DNA of 6,620 bases from an uncultured Haemophilus sp. (GTDB lineage Bacteria > Pseudomonadota > Gammaproteobacteria > Enterobacterales > Pasteurellaceae). The stretch covers positions 1-6,620 of the forward strand of contig CABSZQ010000071.1 of the NCBI GenBank assembly GCA_902482195.1, read 5' to 3'. A program made the position numbers and the translations under genes. Below are positions 1 to 6,263 of this stretch, piece by piece. Within the stretch, counting starts at the first letter, position 1. Each line of letters begins with the position of its first letter. A model generated the notes under the pieces. That model saw only the letters and a list, made by a program, of their open reading frames with translations, was not told the DNA's origin and did no database searches.

Positions 1-89
1 TGACCCCATACCGAACTCAGAAGTGAAACGCCGATGCGCCGATGGTAGTGTGGGGTTTCCCCATGTGAGAGTAGGACACCGCCAGGTAC
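1..89 (+). rRNA. rrf: 5S ribosomal RNA, 3' part (5' end outside window)
   Basis: The segment matches the E. coli 5S rRNA, as I remember it, from about nucleotide 32 to the 3' end. It includes the conserved ACCGAACTCAGAAGTGAAACGC and GCGCCGATGGTAGTGTGGGG blocks and a GCCAGG 3' strand that would pair with the missing 5' terminus. By that alignment about 31 nucleotides are cut off at the left edge. 5S normally ends an rRNA operon, so 16S and 23S genes are expected just to the left. This is inferred, since they are not in the window. A hairpin terminator follows about 10 nt after the mature 3' end. Confidence 0.97.
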
Positions 90-98
90 TGAATGTAG

Positions 99-131
99 AA
101 CCCCGAGCTGAATGGCTTGGGGTTTTTGTTT
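99..131 (+). terminator. Rho-independent terminator of the rRNA operon
   Basis: The sequence AACCCCGAGC (99-108) pairs with GCTTGGGGTT (115-124) to form a 10-bp stem with one G-T pair and a 6-nt loop. It runs straight into TTTTTGTTT (123-131). The position, 10 nt beyond the 5S 3' end, fits the end of an rRNA operon and isolates def from rRNA transcription. Confidence 0.9.
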
Positions 132-148
132 ATGGAGTTTTCAATATT

Positions 149-177
149 TTAGCAAAGCGTTGATTCTATGATACAAT
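149..177 (+). promoter_or_regulatory. Sigma-70 extended -10 promoter for the def block
   Basis: The -10 box is TACAAT (172-177, 5 of 6 consensus), preceded by TG at 169-170 to give an extended -10 (TGnTACAAT). A weak -35, TTAGCA (149-154, 4 of 6), lies 17 bp upstream. Transcription would start near 183-186, giving a leader of about 25 nt before def. It is the only convincing promoter in the gap between the rRNA terminator and def. Confidence 0.65.
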
Positions 178-210
178 CACCGCCGTAATTTTAATAAAAC
201 AAGAGAAAAT

Positions 211-720
211 ATGACCGCACTTAATGTATTAATTTATCCAGATGATCACCTAAAGATTGTTTGTGAGCCAGTTGCAGAAGTCAATGATGACATTCGTAAA
301 ATTGTAGATGATATGTTTGATACGATGTACCAAGAAGAAGGCATTGGTCTTGCTGCTCCACAGGTAGATATCTTGCAGCGTATTATTACGATTGATATTG
401 AAGGCGACAAACAAAATCAATTAGTGTTGATCAATCCAGAAATTTTGGCTTCTGAAGGTGAAACAGGCATTGAAGAAGGTTGTTTATCTATTCCTGGATT
501 CCGTGCTTTAGTGCCTCGTAAAGAAAAAGTCACGGTAAAAGCGTTAGATCGTCATGGAAAAGAATTTACGCTTGATGCAGATGGTTTATTAGCAATCTGT
601 ATTCAGCATGAGATCGATCATTTGAACGGTATTTTATTTGTGGATTATCTTTCATCGTTGAAACGTCAACGTATCAAAGAAAAATTAGTGAAATACAAAA
701 AGCAAATTGCAAAACAATAA
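211..720 (+). CDS. def: Peptide deformylase
   Basis: This is a metal-dependent cytosolic hydrolase that removes the N-formyl group from nascent proteins at the ribosome exit, the step before methionine aminopeptidase. The 169 aa match the family's usual length of about 169. All three signature motifs are present: GIGLAAPQV at 44-52, EEGCLSIPG at 88-96 with the metal-binding Cys91, and QHEIDHLNG at 132-140 with metal ligands His133 and His137 and catalytic Glu134. The C-terminal helix is rich in Lys and Arg, as in E. coli Def, where it docks on the ribosome. The ATG at 211 gives an N-terminus that aligns with E. coli (M-x-x-L-x-VL-x-x-PD). Its ribosome binding site is modest, AAGAGA at 201-206. 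The codons for residues 2-4 are an exact uptake sequence. It is first in the block, 58 bp before fmt, as in E. coli. Confidence 0.97.
   Translation: MTALNVLIYPDDHLKIVCEPVAEVNDDIRKIVDDMFDTMYQEEGIGLAAPQVDILQRIITIDIEGDKQNQLVLINPEILASEGETGIEEGCLSIPGFRALVPRKEKVTVKALDRHGKEFTLDADGLLAICIQHEIDHLNGILFVDYLSSLKRQRIKEKLVKYKKQIAKQ
214..222 (-). repeat. DNA uptake sequence (Hin-type) in the def start region
   Basis: ACCGCACTT on the plus strand is an exact AAGTGCGGT core on the minus strand. Reading on along the minus strand, it is followed by CATATTTT, a 6-nt spacer, then TTTTATT, which fits the two AT-rich segments of the extended Haemophilus uptake motif. The core supplies codons 2-4 of def (Thr-Ala-Leu), and its flank covers the start codon and leader. 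Confidence 0.9.
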
Positions 721-722
721 TC

Positions 723-751
723 AAAAGTGCGGTATAAATGACCGCACTTTT
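723..751. terminator. Inverted pair of uptake sequences forming a hairpin between def and fmt
   Basis: AAAAGTGCGGT (723-733) and ACCGCACTTTT (741-751) form a perfect 11-bp stem with a 7-nt loop. The stem arms contain uptake cores at 725-733 (plus) and 741-749 (minus). Head-to-head uptake pairs after stop codons are a known Haemophilus terminator design. The hairpin starts 2 nt after the def stop. The plus-strand T run is only TTTT followed by CC, so I expect partial termination (attenuation) rather than a full stop, because fmt has no evident promoter of its own. Confidence 0.75.
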
Positions 752-778
752 CCTATCAACGCCATAACGTAGAACATT

Positions 779-1735
779 ATGAAACCATTGAATATCATCT
801 TTGCCGGTACACCGGACTTCGCAGCACAACATCTTGCTGCACTCTTAAATTCACATCACAATATTATTGCTGTTTATACGCAGCCAGATAAACCGGCTGG
901 CCGTGGTAAAAAATTGCAGGCGAGTCCTGTAAAACAATTAGCAGAACAGCATCAAATTCCTGTTTATCAACCAAAATCCTTGCGTAAAGAAGAAGCACAA
1001 GCAGAGCTTAAAGCGTTAAATGCTGATGTAATGGTTGTTGTTGCTTATGGTTTGATTTTACCTCAAGCAGTGTTGGATATGCCTCGTTTAGGTTGTTTAA
1101 ATGTGCATGGCTCTCTCTTACCATGTTGGCGTGGCGCAGCACCTATTCAGCGATCTATTTGGGCGGGTGATCAACAAACAGGTGTGACAATTATGCAGAT
1201 GGATGCAGGCTTAGATACTGGCGATATGTTACACAAAGTGTATTGCGATATTGATGCGCAAGAAACTTCTGCTTCGCTTTACCATAAATTAGCTGAAATT
1301 GCGCCGTCTGCATTGATTGATGTTTTAGATCATTTGGAAGAAGGGAAATTCATTGCAGAAAAACAAGATGATAGCCAAAGTAACTATGCAGAGAAACTTT
1401 CCAAAGAAGAGGCTAAATTAGATTGGTCGCTATCGGCAGTCCAGCTTGAACGCAATATTCGTGCGTTTAATCCTTGGCCGATTAGTTTCCTACAATTAAC
1501 CGATGAGCAAGGTAATGAACAAACCTTAAAAGTTTATGCTGCTACCGTGTTGCCACATGTAGATAAACCAGCTGGGACGATTTTAAGTGTCGATAAAAAA
1601 GGTATCCAAATTGCCACGAAAGAAGGCGTTTTAAATTTATTGCAACTTCAGCCCGCAGGCAAGAAACCTATGTCTGTGCAAGACTTCCTCAATGGTCGAG
1701 CAGATTGGTTCCAGGTAGGTAAGGTTCTAAACTAA
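779..1735 (+). CDS. fmt: Methionyl-tRNA formyltransferase
   Basis: The enzyme formylates Met-tRNA of the initiator type using 10-formyl-tetrahydrofolate, in the cytosol, supplying fMet for translation start. The 318 aa compare with about 315 in E. coli. The N-terminal formyltransferase fold includes [11 protein letters not shown] (6-16), the tRNA-contacting loop KPAGRGKKL (38-46), and NVHGSLLP (108-115) with catalytic Asn108 and His110. GLDTGDM (144-150) carries catalytic Asp146. The C-terminal tRNA-binding domain runs from about 208, after [10 protein letters not shown], to the end, with AFNPWP (229-234) and [10 protein letters not shown] (290-299). Residue 116 is Cys (TGT at 1124-1126), where the E. 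coli family pattern is LLP-Arg-WRG. The ATG at 779 gives the correct N-terminus but has no clear Shine-Dalgarno. The stop overlaps an ATG by one base (TAATG). Confidence 0.97.
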   Translation: MKPLNIIFAGTPDFAAQHLAALLNSHHNIIAVYTQPDKPAGRGKKLQASPVKQLAEQHQIPVYQPKSLRKEEAQAELKALNADVMVVVAYGLILPQAVLDMPRLGCLNVHGSLLPCWRGAAPIQRSIWAGDQQTGVTIMQMDAGLDTGDMLHKVYCDIDAQETSASLYHKLAEIAPSALIDVLDHLEEGKFIAEKQDDSQSNYAEKLSKEEAKLDWSLSAVQLERNIRAFNPWPISFLQLTDEQGNEQTLKVYAATVLPHVDKPAGTILSVDKKGIQIATKEGVLNLLQLQPAGKKPMSVQDFLNGRADWFQVGKVLN

Positions 1736-1843
1736 TGGTATTTCAACGAAAAAAAAACGGAAAAATCGACCGCACTTTCGGTACGCGCTATTGCTGCTCA
1801 AGTTATTTTACAGGTTTTAGACCAAGGTAAGTCCTTATCAACG
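1735..1843 (+). other. rsmB: 5' coding part of rsmB, out of frame with its likely ATG
   Basis: The rsmB frame is open back to the fmt stop at 1733 and reads [20 protein letters not shown] just upstream of the TTG at 1844. This aligns with the E. coli RsmB N-terminus ([20 protein letters not shown]), so it is real coding sequence. No ATG, GTG or TTG occurs in that frame between 1736 and 1843. An ATG at 1735, overlapping the fmt stop and about 10 nt after a GGTAAGG-like site (1718-1724), lies one base out of frame. A run of nine A's (1749-1757) separates the two frames. With eight A's the ATG would read [18 protein letters not shown] and run into rsmB, giving about 445 aa. As written, that ATG frame stops at 1828-1830 after 31 codons. 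Sequencing error, a real mutation and slippage at the A run are all possible. Confidence 0.7.
1749..1777 (-). repeat. Extended DNA uptake sequence over the rsmB start
   Basis: The plus strand carries ACCGCACTT at 1769-1777, an exact uptake core on the minus strand. Reading on along the minus strand come CG, ATTTTT (1766-1761), a 6-nt spacer (1760-1755), then a T run (1754-1749). This fits the core plus two AT-rich segments of the long Haemophilus uptake motif closely. The distal segment is the nine-A tract that separates the rsmB reading frames. Confidence 0.88.
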
Positions 1844-3073
1844 TTGCTTCCTGAAGTGCAATCACAGGTAAAACCACAGGATTTTCCTTTATTACAGGAA
1901 ATTACCTTTGGTATTTGTCGCGTATTGCCTCGTTTAGAAAATATTATAAAAAAACTATTAGATAAACCATTGAAGGGTAAAACCCGCATAGTGCACTGCC
2001 TACTATTGGTGGGATTGTACCAATTACTTTATATGCGAGTGCCCGCTCATGCGGCTGTGGATGAAGTGGTGAATGCCACAAAATCATTGAAATCGGATAG
2101 TTTCCGTGGTTTGGTTAACGGTGTATTGCGTCGCTTCTTACGGGAACAAGGAGATATTCTTGCTGTAGTAGATAAACATTGGCAAACGCTTCATCCTGAA
2201 TGGTTTGTGAATAAACTCAAAAAAGCTTATCCGAATTGGCGTGAAATTATTGAGGCGAATAACCAAAAGCCACCAATGTGGTTACGGGTCAATCAACAAC
2301 AAAATAATACGAAAACTTACCGCACTTTGCTGGAAGAGCAAGAGATAGTCGCATTTGAATGTGATAATCCACATGCTTTACGTTTAGCTCAACCGCTTTC
2401 CGTCTCGAAACTGCCGAATTTTGAACAAGGTGTAGTGACAGTTCAGGATCTCAATGCGCAGTGGTCTGCTTTATTGCTTGAGCCACAAAGTAATGAATTA
2501 ATTTTAGATGCTTGTGCGGCCCCCGGTGGAAAAACCACGCATATTTTAGAAATGGCACCGCAAGCGAAAGTGATTGCGCTTGATGTGGAGGCTCACCGCT
2601 TAAAACGTGTCGAAGAAAATCTTACCCGTTTGAATCAGCAAGCGACAGTTGTTTGTGGTGATGCAACCGAGCCTGAAAAGTGGCTTTCAGAAATAGGTTT
2701 AAGCGGTGTATCCTTTGATCGTATTTTATTAGATGCACCTTGCTCAGCAACGGGCGTGATTCGTCGTCATCCGGATATTAAATGGTTACGTCAAGAAACG
2801 GATATTGCTCAATTGGTTGCCTTGCAAGGACAAATTCTAAAAGCGCTTTGGGCAAAATTAAAACCTAATGGTATTTTGCTTTACGCGACTTGCTCGGTGC
2901 TTCCTGATGAGAACAGTCAGCAAATACAGCATTTTTTATCTGAAACACCCGATGCAGAATTAATGCCATTGCCGTTTGAACAAACGGAAAATACGATTGG
3001 AATCCAATTCCTGCCACAAGAGAATGGCGGGGATGGGTTCTATTATGCAAAATTGAGAAAACGGTCAGCTTAA
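1844..3073 (+). CDS. rsmB: 16S rRNA m5C967 methyltransferase (5' end uncertain)
   Basis: RsmB (also called Sun or Fmu) transfers methyl from S-adenosylmethionine to C967 of 16S rRNA. The open part from TTG 1844 is 409 codons against about 429 in E. coli; the missing N-terminal residues are encoded upstream (1735-1843). Counting from the TTG, residues up to about 110 are the NusB-like RNA-binding domain ([18 protein letters not shown] at 57-74). The methyltransferase domain follows, with SAM motif [12 protein letters not shown] at 221-232, [10 protein letters not shown] at 295-304 holding Cys300, and ATCSVLP at 348-354 holding Cys350. In this family the second Cys is the nucleophile and the first assists product release. 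[14 protein letters not shown] (137-150) is also typical. The catalytic part is complete. The TTG is probably not the native start: the best purine-rich site, AAGG at 1824-1827, is too far away, and the conserved sequence begins upstream. The stop abuts the next ATG. Confidence 0.9.
   Translation: MLPEVQSQVKPQDFPLLQEITFGICRVLPRLENIIKKLLDKPLKGKTRIVHCLLLVGLYQLLYMRVPAHAAVDEVVNATKSLKSDSFRGLVNGVLRRFLREQGDILAVVDKHWQTLHPEWFVNKLKKAYPNWREIIEANNQKPPMWLRVNQQQNNTKTYRTLLEEQEIVAFECDNPHALRLAQPLSVSKLPNFEQGVVTVQDLNAQWSALLLEPQSNELILDACAAPGGKTTHILEMAPQAKVIALDVEAHRLKRVEENLTRLNQQATVVCGDATEPEKWLSEIGLSGVSFDRILLDAPCSATGVIRRHPDIKWLRQETDIAQLVALQGQILKALWAKLKPNGILLYATCSVLPDENSQQIQHFLSETPDAELMPLPFEQTENTIGIQFLPQENGGDGFYYAKLRKRSA
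2319..2327 (-). repeat. DNA uptake sequence inside rsmB
   Basis: ACCGCACTT on the plus strand is an exact minus-strand AAGTGCGGT core, followed in that direction by AAGTTTT, a 6-nt spacer and ATTTTG. It sits in the variable linker between the RNA-binding and methyltransferase domains (Tyr-Arg-Thr-Leu), where sequence constraint is low. Confidence 0.88.
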
Positions 3074-3889
3074 ATGAATTTGCCTTTAATTGATGTCGTC
3101 ATTCCTTGTTATAACGCGGAACAAACGCTTGTTCGAGCAGTGGAATCTGTGTTGCTGCAAGGTAATCTTGGCCGTCTTTGGCTGATTGATGATGCATCGA
3201 CAGATAATACATTTGCATTAGCCTTACAGCTTGCAGCACAATATCCTGACAGAATTTCTGTCGAGCAAATGGCGAAAAATAGTGGTGTCGCGATGGCTCG
3301 AAATTGGGGTGCGATGCTCTCTGCTAAAAGTGCGGTCGATTTTGTTGCGTTTTTAGATGCGGATGATGCATATGAACCGGGAGCATTAGAAGTAGCTGCG
3401 GCAACATTTTATTTTCAGCCAGATACGTCGGTGGTGAGATTAGCATTAAAGCCGATAAATTTAGCCCAACATTATGCGGAACACCCTAATTTTGATCAGG
3501 CATGGCAATATATGCGCATGACCTGCGGGGGAAATATCGTTTTCAATAAAGCTTTTTTCTTAGCGTGCGGCGGATTTCCAACACATCAATTATTTCAAGA
3601 GCTCGGCGGTGAAGATGGCGCTTTAGGCATTGCAACCACTAAAACGGCAAAAGTAGCCACATTATTTGAAGATGTAGGCGTGTTGCATTTTTGTCGTGAA
3701 GGGATGCATGCAGAACGTTTGCTCGATGGGCTGTTATTTGGTAAACAAGATTCTTCGATTACTTCAGAAAAAATGGCAGAAGCAGAACAAGTAACGGCGA
3801 CCATTTGTCGCCGCATTGAAACATTAAAGTGCGGTCTAAATTCAGCTGAAATTGGTATCCGACCTTTGGTTGTGGAGAGAACAGAATGA
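3074..3889 (+). CDS. Family 2 glycosyltransferase, target unknown
   Basis: This is a predicted cytosolic GT-A fold enzyme that transfers a sugar from a nucleotide sugar. The N-terminal half is typical GT2: [20 protein letters not shown] (6-25), [10 protein letters not shown] (37-46) with the nucleotide-binding Asp pair 39-40, [11 protein letters not shown] (69-79), and FLDADDAY (93-100) holding the DxD metal motif. [18 protein letters not shown] (152-169) and LGGEDGALG (177-185) resemble the acceptor side of the family, with Glu180-Asp181 as the likely base region. The 271 aa have no evident signal peptide or membrane segment. The gene starts directly after the rsmB stop (0 bp) and overlaps trkA by 4 bp, so it is probably translated by coupling. 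Surface polysaccharide or lipooligosaccharide synthesis is the usual job of such enzymes, but nothing here names the donor or acceptor. The gene contains two uptake sequences, and its base use looks like its neighbours'. Confidence 0.88.
   Translation: MNLPLIDVVIPCYNAEQTLVRAVESVLLQGNLGRLWLIDDASTDNTFALALQLAAQYPDRISVEQMAKNSGVAMARNWGAMLSAKSAVDFVAFLDADDAYEPGALEVAAATFYFQPDTSVVRLALKPINLAQHYAEHPNFDQAWQYMRMTCGGNIVFNKAFFLACGGFPTHQLFQELGGEDGALGIATTKTAKVATLFEDVGVLHFCREGMHAERLLDGLLFGKQDSSITSEKMAEAEQVTATICRRIETLKCGLNSAEIGIRPLVVERTE
3328..3336 (+). repeat. DNA uptake sequence inside the glycosyltransferase gene (first)
   Basis: This exact AAGTGCGGT is followed by CGATTTT, a spacer and GTTTTT, matching the extended motif. 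It encodes Lys-Ser-Ala-Val just before the DxD strand of the glycosyltransferase. Confidence 0.9.
3827..3835 (+). repeat. DNA uptake sequence inside the glycosyltransferase gene (second)
   Basis: This exact AAGTGCGGT is followed by CTAAATT, then an AT-rich stretch. It lies in the poorly conserved C-terminal tail of the glycosyltransferase (Lys-Cys-Gly-Leu), about 50 bp before trkA. Confidence 0.9.
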
Positions 3890-5262
3890 AAATAATCATC
3901 TTAGGTGCAGGACAAGTAGGCACAACACTTGCGGCAAATTTAGTGAGTGAAGATAACGATATCACACTAGTCGATAATGAATCTCAACATTTGCAGAATT
4001 TGCAAGATAAGCATGATTTACGTGTGGTTAAAGGTTCGCCTTCTTCACCCAAGATTTTACGAGATGCTGGGGCAGCAGATGCAGACTTGATGGTTGCCGT
4101 AACGGCTTCGGATGAAACTAATATGATTGCTTGCCAGTTGGGATATACACTTTTCAACACACCAACCCGTATTGCACGTATTCGTAATGCGGAATATTTG
4201 CGTGAGAAAGATAAATTATTTAATGATGAAAACGTACCAATCGATCATCTGATTTCGCCAGAGAATTTAGTTACAGATGAGATTACACGCTTAATTGCTT
4301 ATCCAGGTGCGTTGCAAGTGGCGCATTTTGCCAATAATCGAATTAGCATTGTGATCGTAAAAGCGTATTACGGCGGTCCATTAGTAGGCTATGCGTTATC
4401 CGCTTTTAAAGAGCATATGCCACATATTGATTGCCGTATCATTTCAATTTTACGTAATGATAAATTAATTCGCCCGCAAGGTTCGACCATTATTGAGGCG
4501 GGAGATGAAATTACCTTCATTTGTGCGACAGAGCACATTAAAGCGGTGATGAGTGAGTTGCAACGCCTTGAGAAAACCTACAAACGTATCATGATTGTTG
4601 GCAGTGGAAATATTGCCTCAGGTGTGGCGAAACAGTTAGAAGATAAGTATCAAGTAAAACTCATTGAGCGCGATGGAGAAAAAGCGAAAGTTTTAGCTGA
4701 AAGACTTTCTAAAACCTTGGTTTTCCATGGTGATGCTTCTGACCAAAATTTGCTTTTTGAAGAGCATATTGAGAGCGTCGATGTCTTTTTATCTCTAAGT
4801 GCGGATGATGAAGCTAATATTATGTCGGCGTTACTGGCAAAACGCCTAGGGGCTAAAAAAGCCATGGTGCTTATTCAACGCATGGCATATATCAATTTGA
4901 TTCAAGGTGGAACCATTGATATTGCGGTTTCACCACAACAAGCGACAATTTCCGCTTTATTAGGACATGTGCGTAAAGGGGATATCAAAAACGTGGCATC
5001 TTTGCGTCATGGTACTGCAGAAGCCATTGAACTTGTGGTGCATGGTGATTCGACAACATCCAATGTGGTTGGAAGACAGATTGGTGATATTAAACTTCCA
5101 GTTGGTGCAATGATTGCGGCAATTTTACGTAAAAATGAGGTTATCATTGCACGTCGTCAGGTGACCATTGAAGAAGGTGATAGTGTCATTGTTTATATTA
5201 ATGACAAGAAATCTGTGTCAGAAATAGAAAAATTATTCCAACCAAGTGCATTTTTTATTTAA
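3886..5262 (+). CDS. trkA: Trk potassium uptake regulatory protein TrkA
   Basis: TrkA is the peripheral cytosolic NAD(H)-binding subunit that gates the TrkH/TrkG potassium channel. The 458 aa equal the E. coli length and the sequence is colinear throughout. It has two tandem RCK units. The first Rossmann motif is [12 protein letters not shown] at 5-16, with acidic Asp30 at the end of strand 2. The second is [13 protein letters not shown] at 236-248, with Glu261. Each is followed by a C-terminal RCK subdomain (about 140-220 and 370-450), and the protein ends LFQPSAFFI, as in E. coli (LFQPSPFFL). The ATG at 3886 overlaps the glycosyltransferase TGA (ATGA) and has a strong GGAGAG site at 3874-3879, 6 nt upstream. 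That site lies inside the glycosyltransferase gene and supports trkA expression independent of perfect coupling. No TrkH/TrkG gene is in the window. Confidence 0.97.
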   Translation: MKIIILGAGQVGTTLAANLVSEDNDITLVDNESQHLQNLQDKHDLRVVKGSPSSPKILRDAGAADADLMVAVTASDETNMIACQLGYTLFNTPTRIARIRNAEYLREKDKLFNDENVPIDHLISPENLVTDEITRLIAYPGALQVAHFANNRISIVIVKAYYGGPLVGYALSAFKEHMPHIDCRIISILRNDKLIRPQGSTIIEAGDEITFICATEHIKAVMSELQRLEKTYKRIMIVGSGNIASGVAKQLEDKYQVKLIERDGEKAKVLAERLSKTLVFHGDASDQNLLFEEHIESVDVFLSLSADDEANIMSALLAKRLGAKKAMVLIQRMAYINLIQGGTIDIAVSPQQATISALLGHVRKGDIKNVASLRHGTAEAIELVVHGDSTTSNVVGRQIGDIKLPVGAMIAAILRKNEVIIARRQVTIEEGDSVIVYINDKKSVSEIEKLFQPSAFFI

Positions 5263-5269
5263 ATAACAG

Positions 5270-5297
5270 TTTACTTTTTAATCTGAAAATCTATAAT
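5270..5297 (+). promoter_or_regulatory. Sigma-70 promoter for mscL
   Basis: A perfect -10, TATAAT (5292-5297), lies 16 bp downstream of TTTACT (5270-5275, 4 of 6 to the -35 consensus). Transcription would start near 5303-5306, giving a leader of about 35 nt with AAAAGGAAA ahead of the mscL ATG. It sits in the 78-bp trkA-mscL gap, which holds no visible terminator, so mscL may also receive read-through from trkA. Confidence 0.75.
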
Positions 5298-5340
5298 ACG
5301 CACTCTTTTAATTTTTTAAACCAACACAAAAGGAAATTTT

Positions 5341-5724
5341 ATGAGCTTTCTTAAAGAATTCCGCGAATTCGCAATGCGCGGCAACGTAGTAGACATGGCA
5401 GTCGGTGTGATCATCGGTGGTGCTTTTGGTAAAATCGTAAGTTCACTTGTCGGTGACGTAGTAATGCCTGTATTAGGTATTTTAACTGGTGGCGTAGATT
5501 TCAAAGATTTGAAAATCACGTTAGCTCAAGCTGTAGGTGACACTCCAGCAGTAACTTTAAACTACGGTGTATTTATTCAAAACGTCTTTGATTTCATCAT
5601 CATTGCATTCGCAATCTTCATGATGATCAAAGGTATCAACAAAGTGAAAAAACCAGTAGAAGAAGTAAAAGGTCCTTCACAAGAAGAATTACTTACTGAA
5701 ATTCGCGATTTATTAAAAAAATAA
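5341..5724 (+). CDS. mscL: Large-conductance mechanosensitive channel MscL
   Basis: MscL is a homopentameric inner-membrane channel that opens under membrane tension and vents solutes during osmotic downshock. The 127 aa compare with 136 in E. coli; the difference is in the C-terminal linker. The amphipathic N-terminal helix [15 protein letters not shown] is followed by TM1 (about 15-45), whose glycine-rich stretch [17 protein letters not shown] lines the pore. A periplasmic loop (about 46-74) follows, then TM2 (about 75-98, [20 protein letters not shown]) and the C-terminal helix bundle [13 protein letters not shown] (115-127). Gly27 and Gly38 replace alanines found in E. coli. AGGA at 5331-5334 lies 6 nt before the ATG. 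Codon choice is more biased than in the neighbours (CGC, GAC/AAC, GTA), suggesting high expression. It ends in two stops (TAATAA) before a hairpin. Confidence 0.97.
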   Translation: MSFLKEFREFAMRGNVVDMAVGVIIGGAFGKIVSSLVGDVVMPVLGILTGGVDFKDLKITLAQAVGDTPAVTLNYGVFIQNVFDFIIIAFAIFMMIKGINKVKKPVEEVKGPSQEELLTEIRDLLKK

Positions 5725-5742
5725 TAAGAATTTAATTTAAAT

Positions 5743-5777
5743 AAAAAAAGGTTGGTATTTTACCAACCTTTTCTTTT
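5743..5777. terminator. Bidirectional terminator between mscL and ispF
   Basis: AAAAGGTTGGTA (5746-5757) pairs with TACCAACCTTTT (5761-5772) in a 12-bp perfect stem with a 3-nt loop. On the plus strand it ends in TTTTCTTTT (5769-5777). On the minus strand a run of seven T's (complement of 5743-5749) follows. It is therefore a good terminator both ways, as expected between convergent genes. Confidence 0.9.
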
Positions 5778-5786
5778 ATCTGAAAT

Positions 5787-6263
5787 TTAAGCTTTGAGTA
5801 ATAATGCGACAGTCTCGCAAGCTATACCTTCACTTCTACCGGTAAAGCCAAGTTTTTCTGTTGTGGTTGCTTTCACGTTGACTTGCTCAATATCGCATTG
5901 TAAATCTTCCGCAATCTTAGCGCGCATTGCATCGATATGAGGGCGCATTTTAGGGGCTTGTGCAATAATAGTTACATCCACATTACCCACCTTATAACCT
6001 TTCTCTTGCACCTGGCGGAATGCTTCTCGTAATAAAACACGGCTGTCTGCATTTTTATATTGCATATCGGTATCAGGGAAGAGTTTACCAATATCCCCTA
6101 ATGCTGCCGCACCTAATAAGGCATCCGTTAAGGCATGTAAGGCGACATCACCATCAGAATGGGCAATAAACCCGGTATGGTAAGGCACTTCAACGCCACC
6201 AATGATTAAAGGGCGATCTTCACCAAAGGCATGAACATCAAACCCATGTCCAATTCGTATCAT
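5787..6263 (-). CDS. ispF: 2-C-methyl-D-erythritol 2,4-cyclodiphosphate synthase
   Basis: IspF carries out the fifth step of the MEP isoprenoid pathway in the cytosol, cyclizing CDP-methylerythritol 2-phosphate to the 2,4-cyclodiphosphate with release of CMP. The 158 aa match the usual length of about 159. [12 protein letters not shown] (3-14) gives zinc ligands Asp9 and His11, and His43 in [11 protein letters not shown] (41-51) is the third. AHSDGD (34-39) and GDIGKLFPD (56-64) shape the active site, and [18 protein letters not shown] (131-148) is the family signature near the CMP site. The ATG (complement of 6261-6263) has AAGGA 7 nt upstream on the minus strand and overlaps the ispD stop by 4 bp (ATGA). 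It is one residue longer at the N-terminus than E. coli IspF. It is co-transcribed with ispD and ends at the shared hairpin. Confidence 0.97.
   Translation of the reverse strand: MIRIGHGFDVHAFGEDRPLIIGGVEVPYHTGFIAHSDGDVALHALTDALLGAAALGDIGKLFPDTDMQYKNADSRVLLREAFRQVQEKGYKVGNVDVTIIAQAPKMRPHIDAMRAKIAEDLQCDIEQVNVKATTTEKLGFTGRSEGIACETVALLLKA

Noticed and set aside
1..131. Possible tRNA or insertion remnant beside the rRNA end
   Set aside because: Everything up to 131 is explained by 5S rRNA and its terminator, and no tRNA cloverleaf or terminal inverted repeats were seen between there and def.
1790..1792. ATT as a rare start codon for rsmB, aligned with the Met of the E. coli SMAAQ motif
   Set aside because: No ribosome binding site precedes it, ATT starts are very rare, and the reading frame upstream of it still resembles coding sequence.
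1735..1830. A 31-codon leader peptide ORF upstream of rsmB
   Set aside because: Its second half is a frame-shifted reading of conserved rsmB coding sequence, so it is better explained as the rsmB start displaced by one base than as a separate peptide.
1798..1989. Minus-strand ORF of 63 codons across the rsmB 5' region
   Set aside because: It lies opposite conserved rsmB codons, has no ribosome binding site or recognisable protein features, and is a shadow frame. The same holds for the minus-strand ORFs opposite the rsmB 3' end, the glycosyltransferase, trkA and mscL.
4797..4805. Possible uptake sequence in trkA (AAGTGCGGA)
   Set aside because: It matches 8 of 9 bases but the last core base differs, and it encodes conserved residues (Ser-Ala-Asp-Asp). 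I did not count it.
5349..5373. Short direct repeat with two GAATTC sites at the start of mscL
   Set aside because: It encodes the conserved KEFREFAM helix; the repeat comes from the Glu-Phe pairs and is not a mobile or regulatory repeat.
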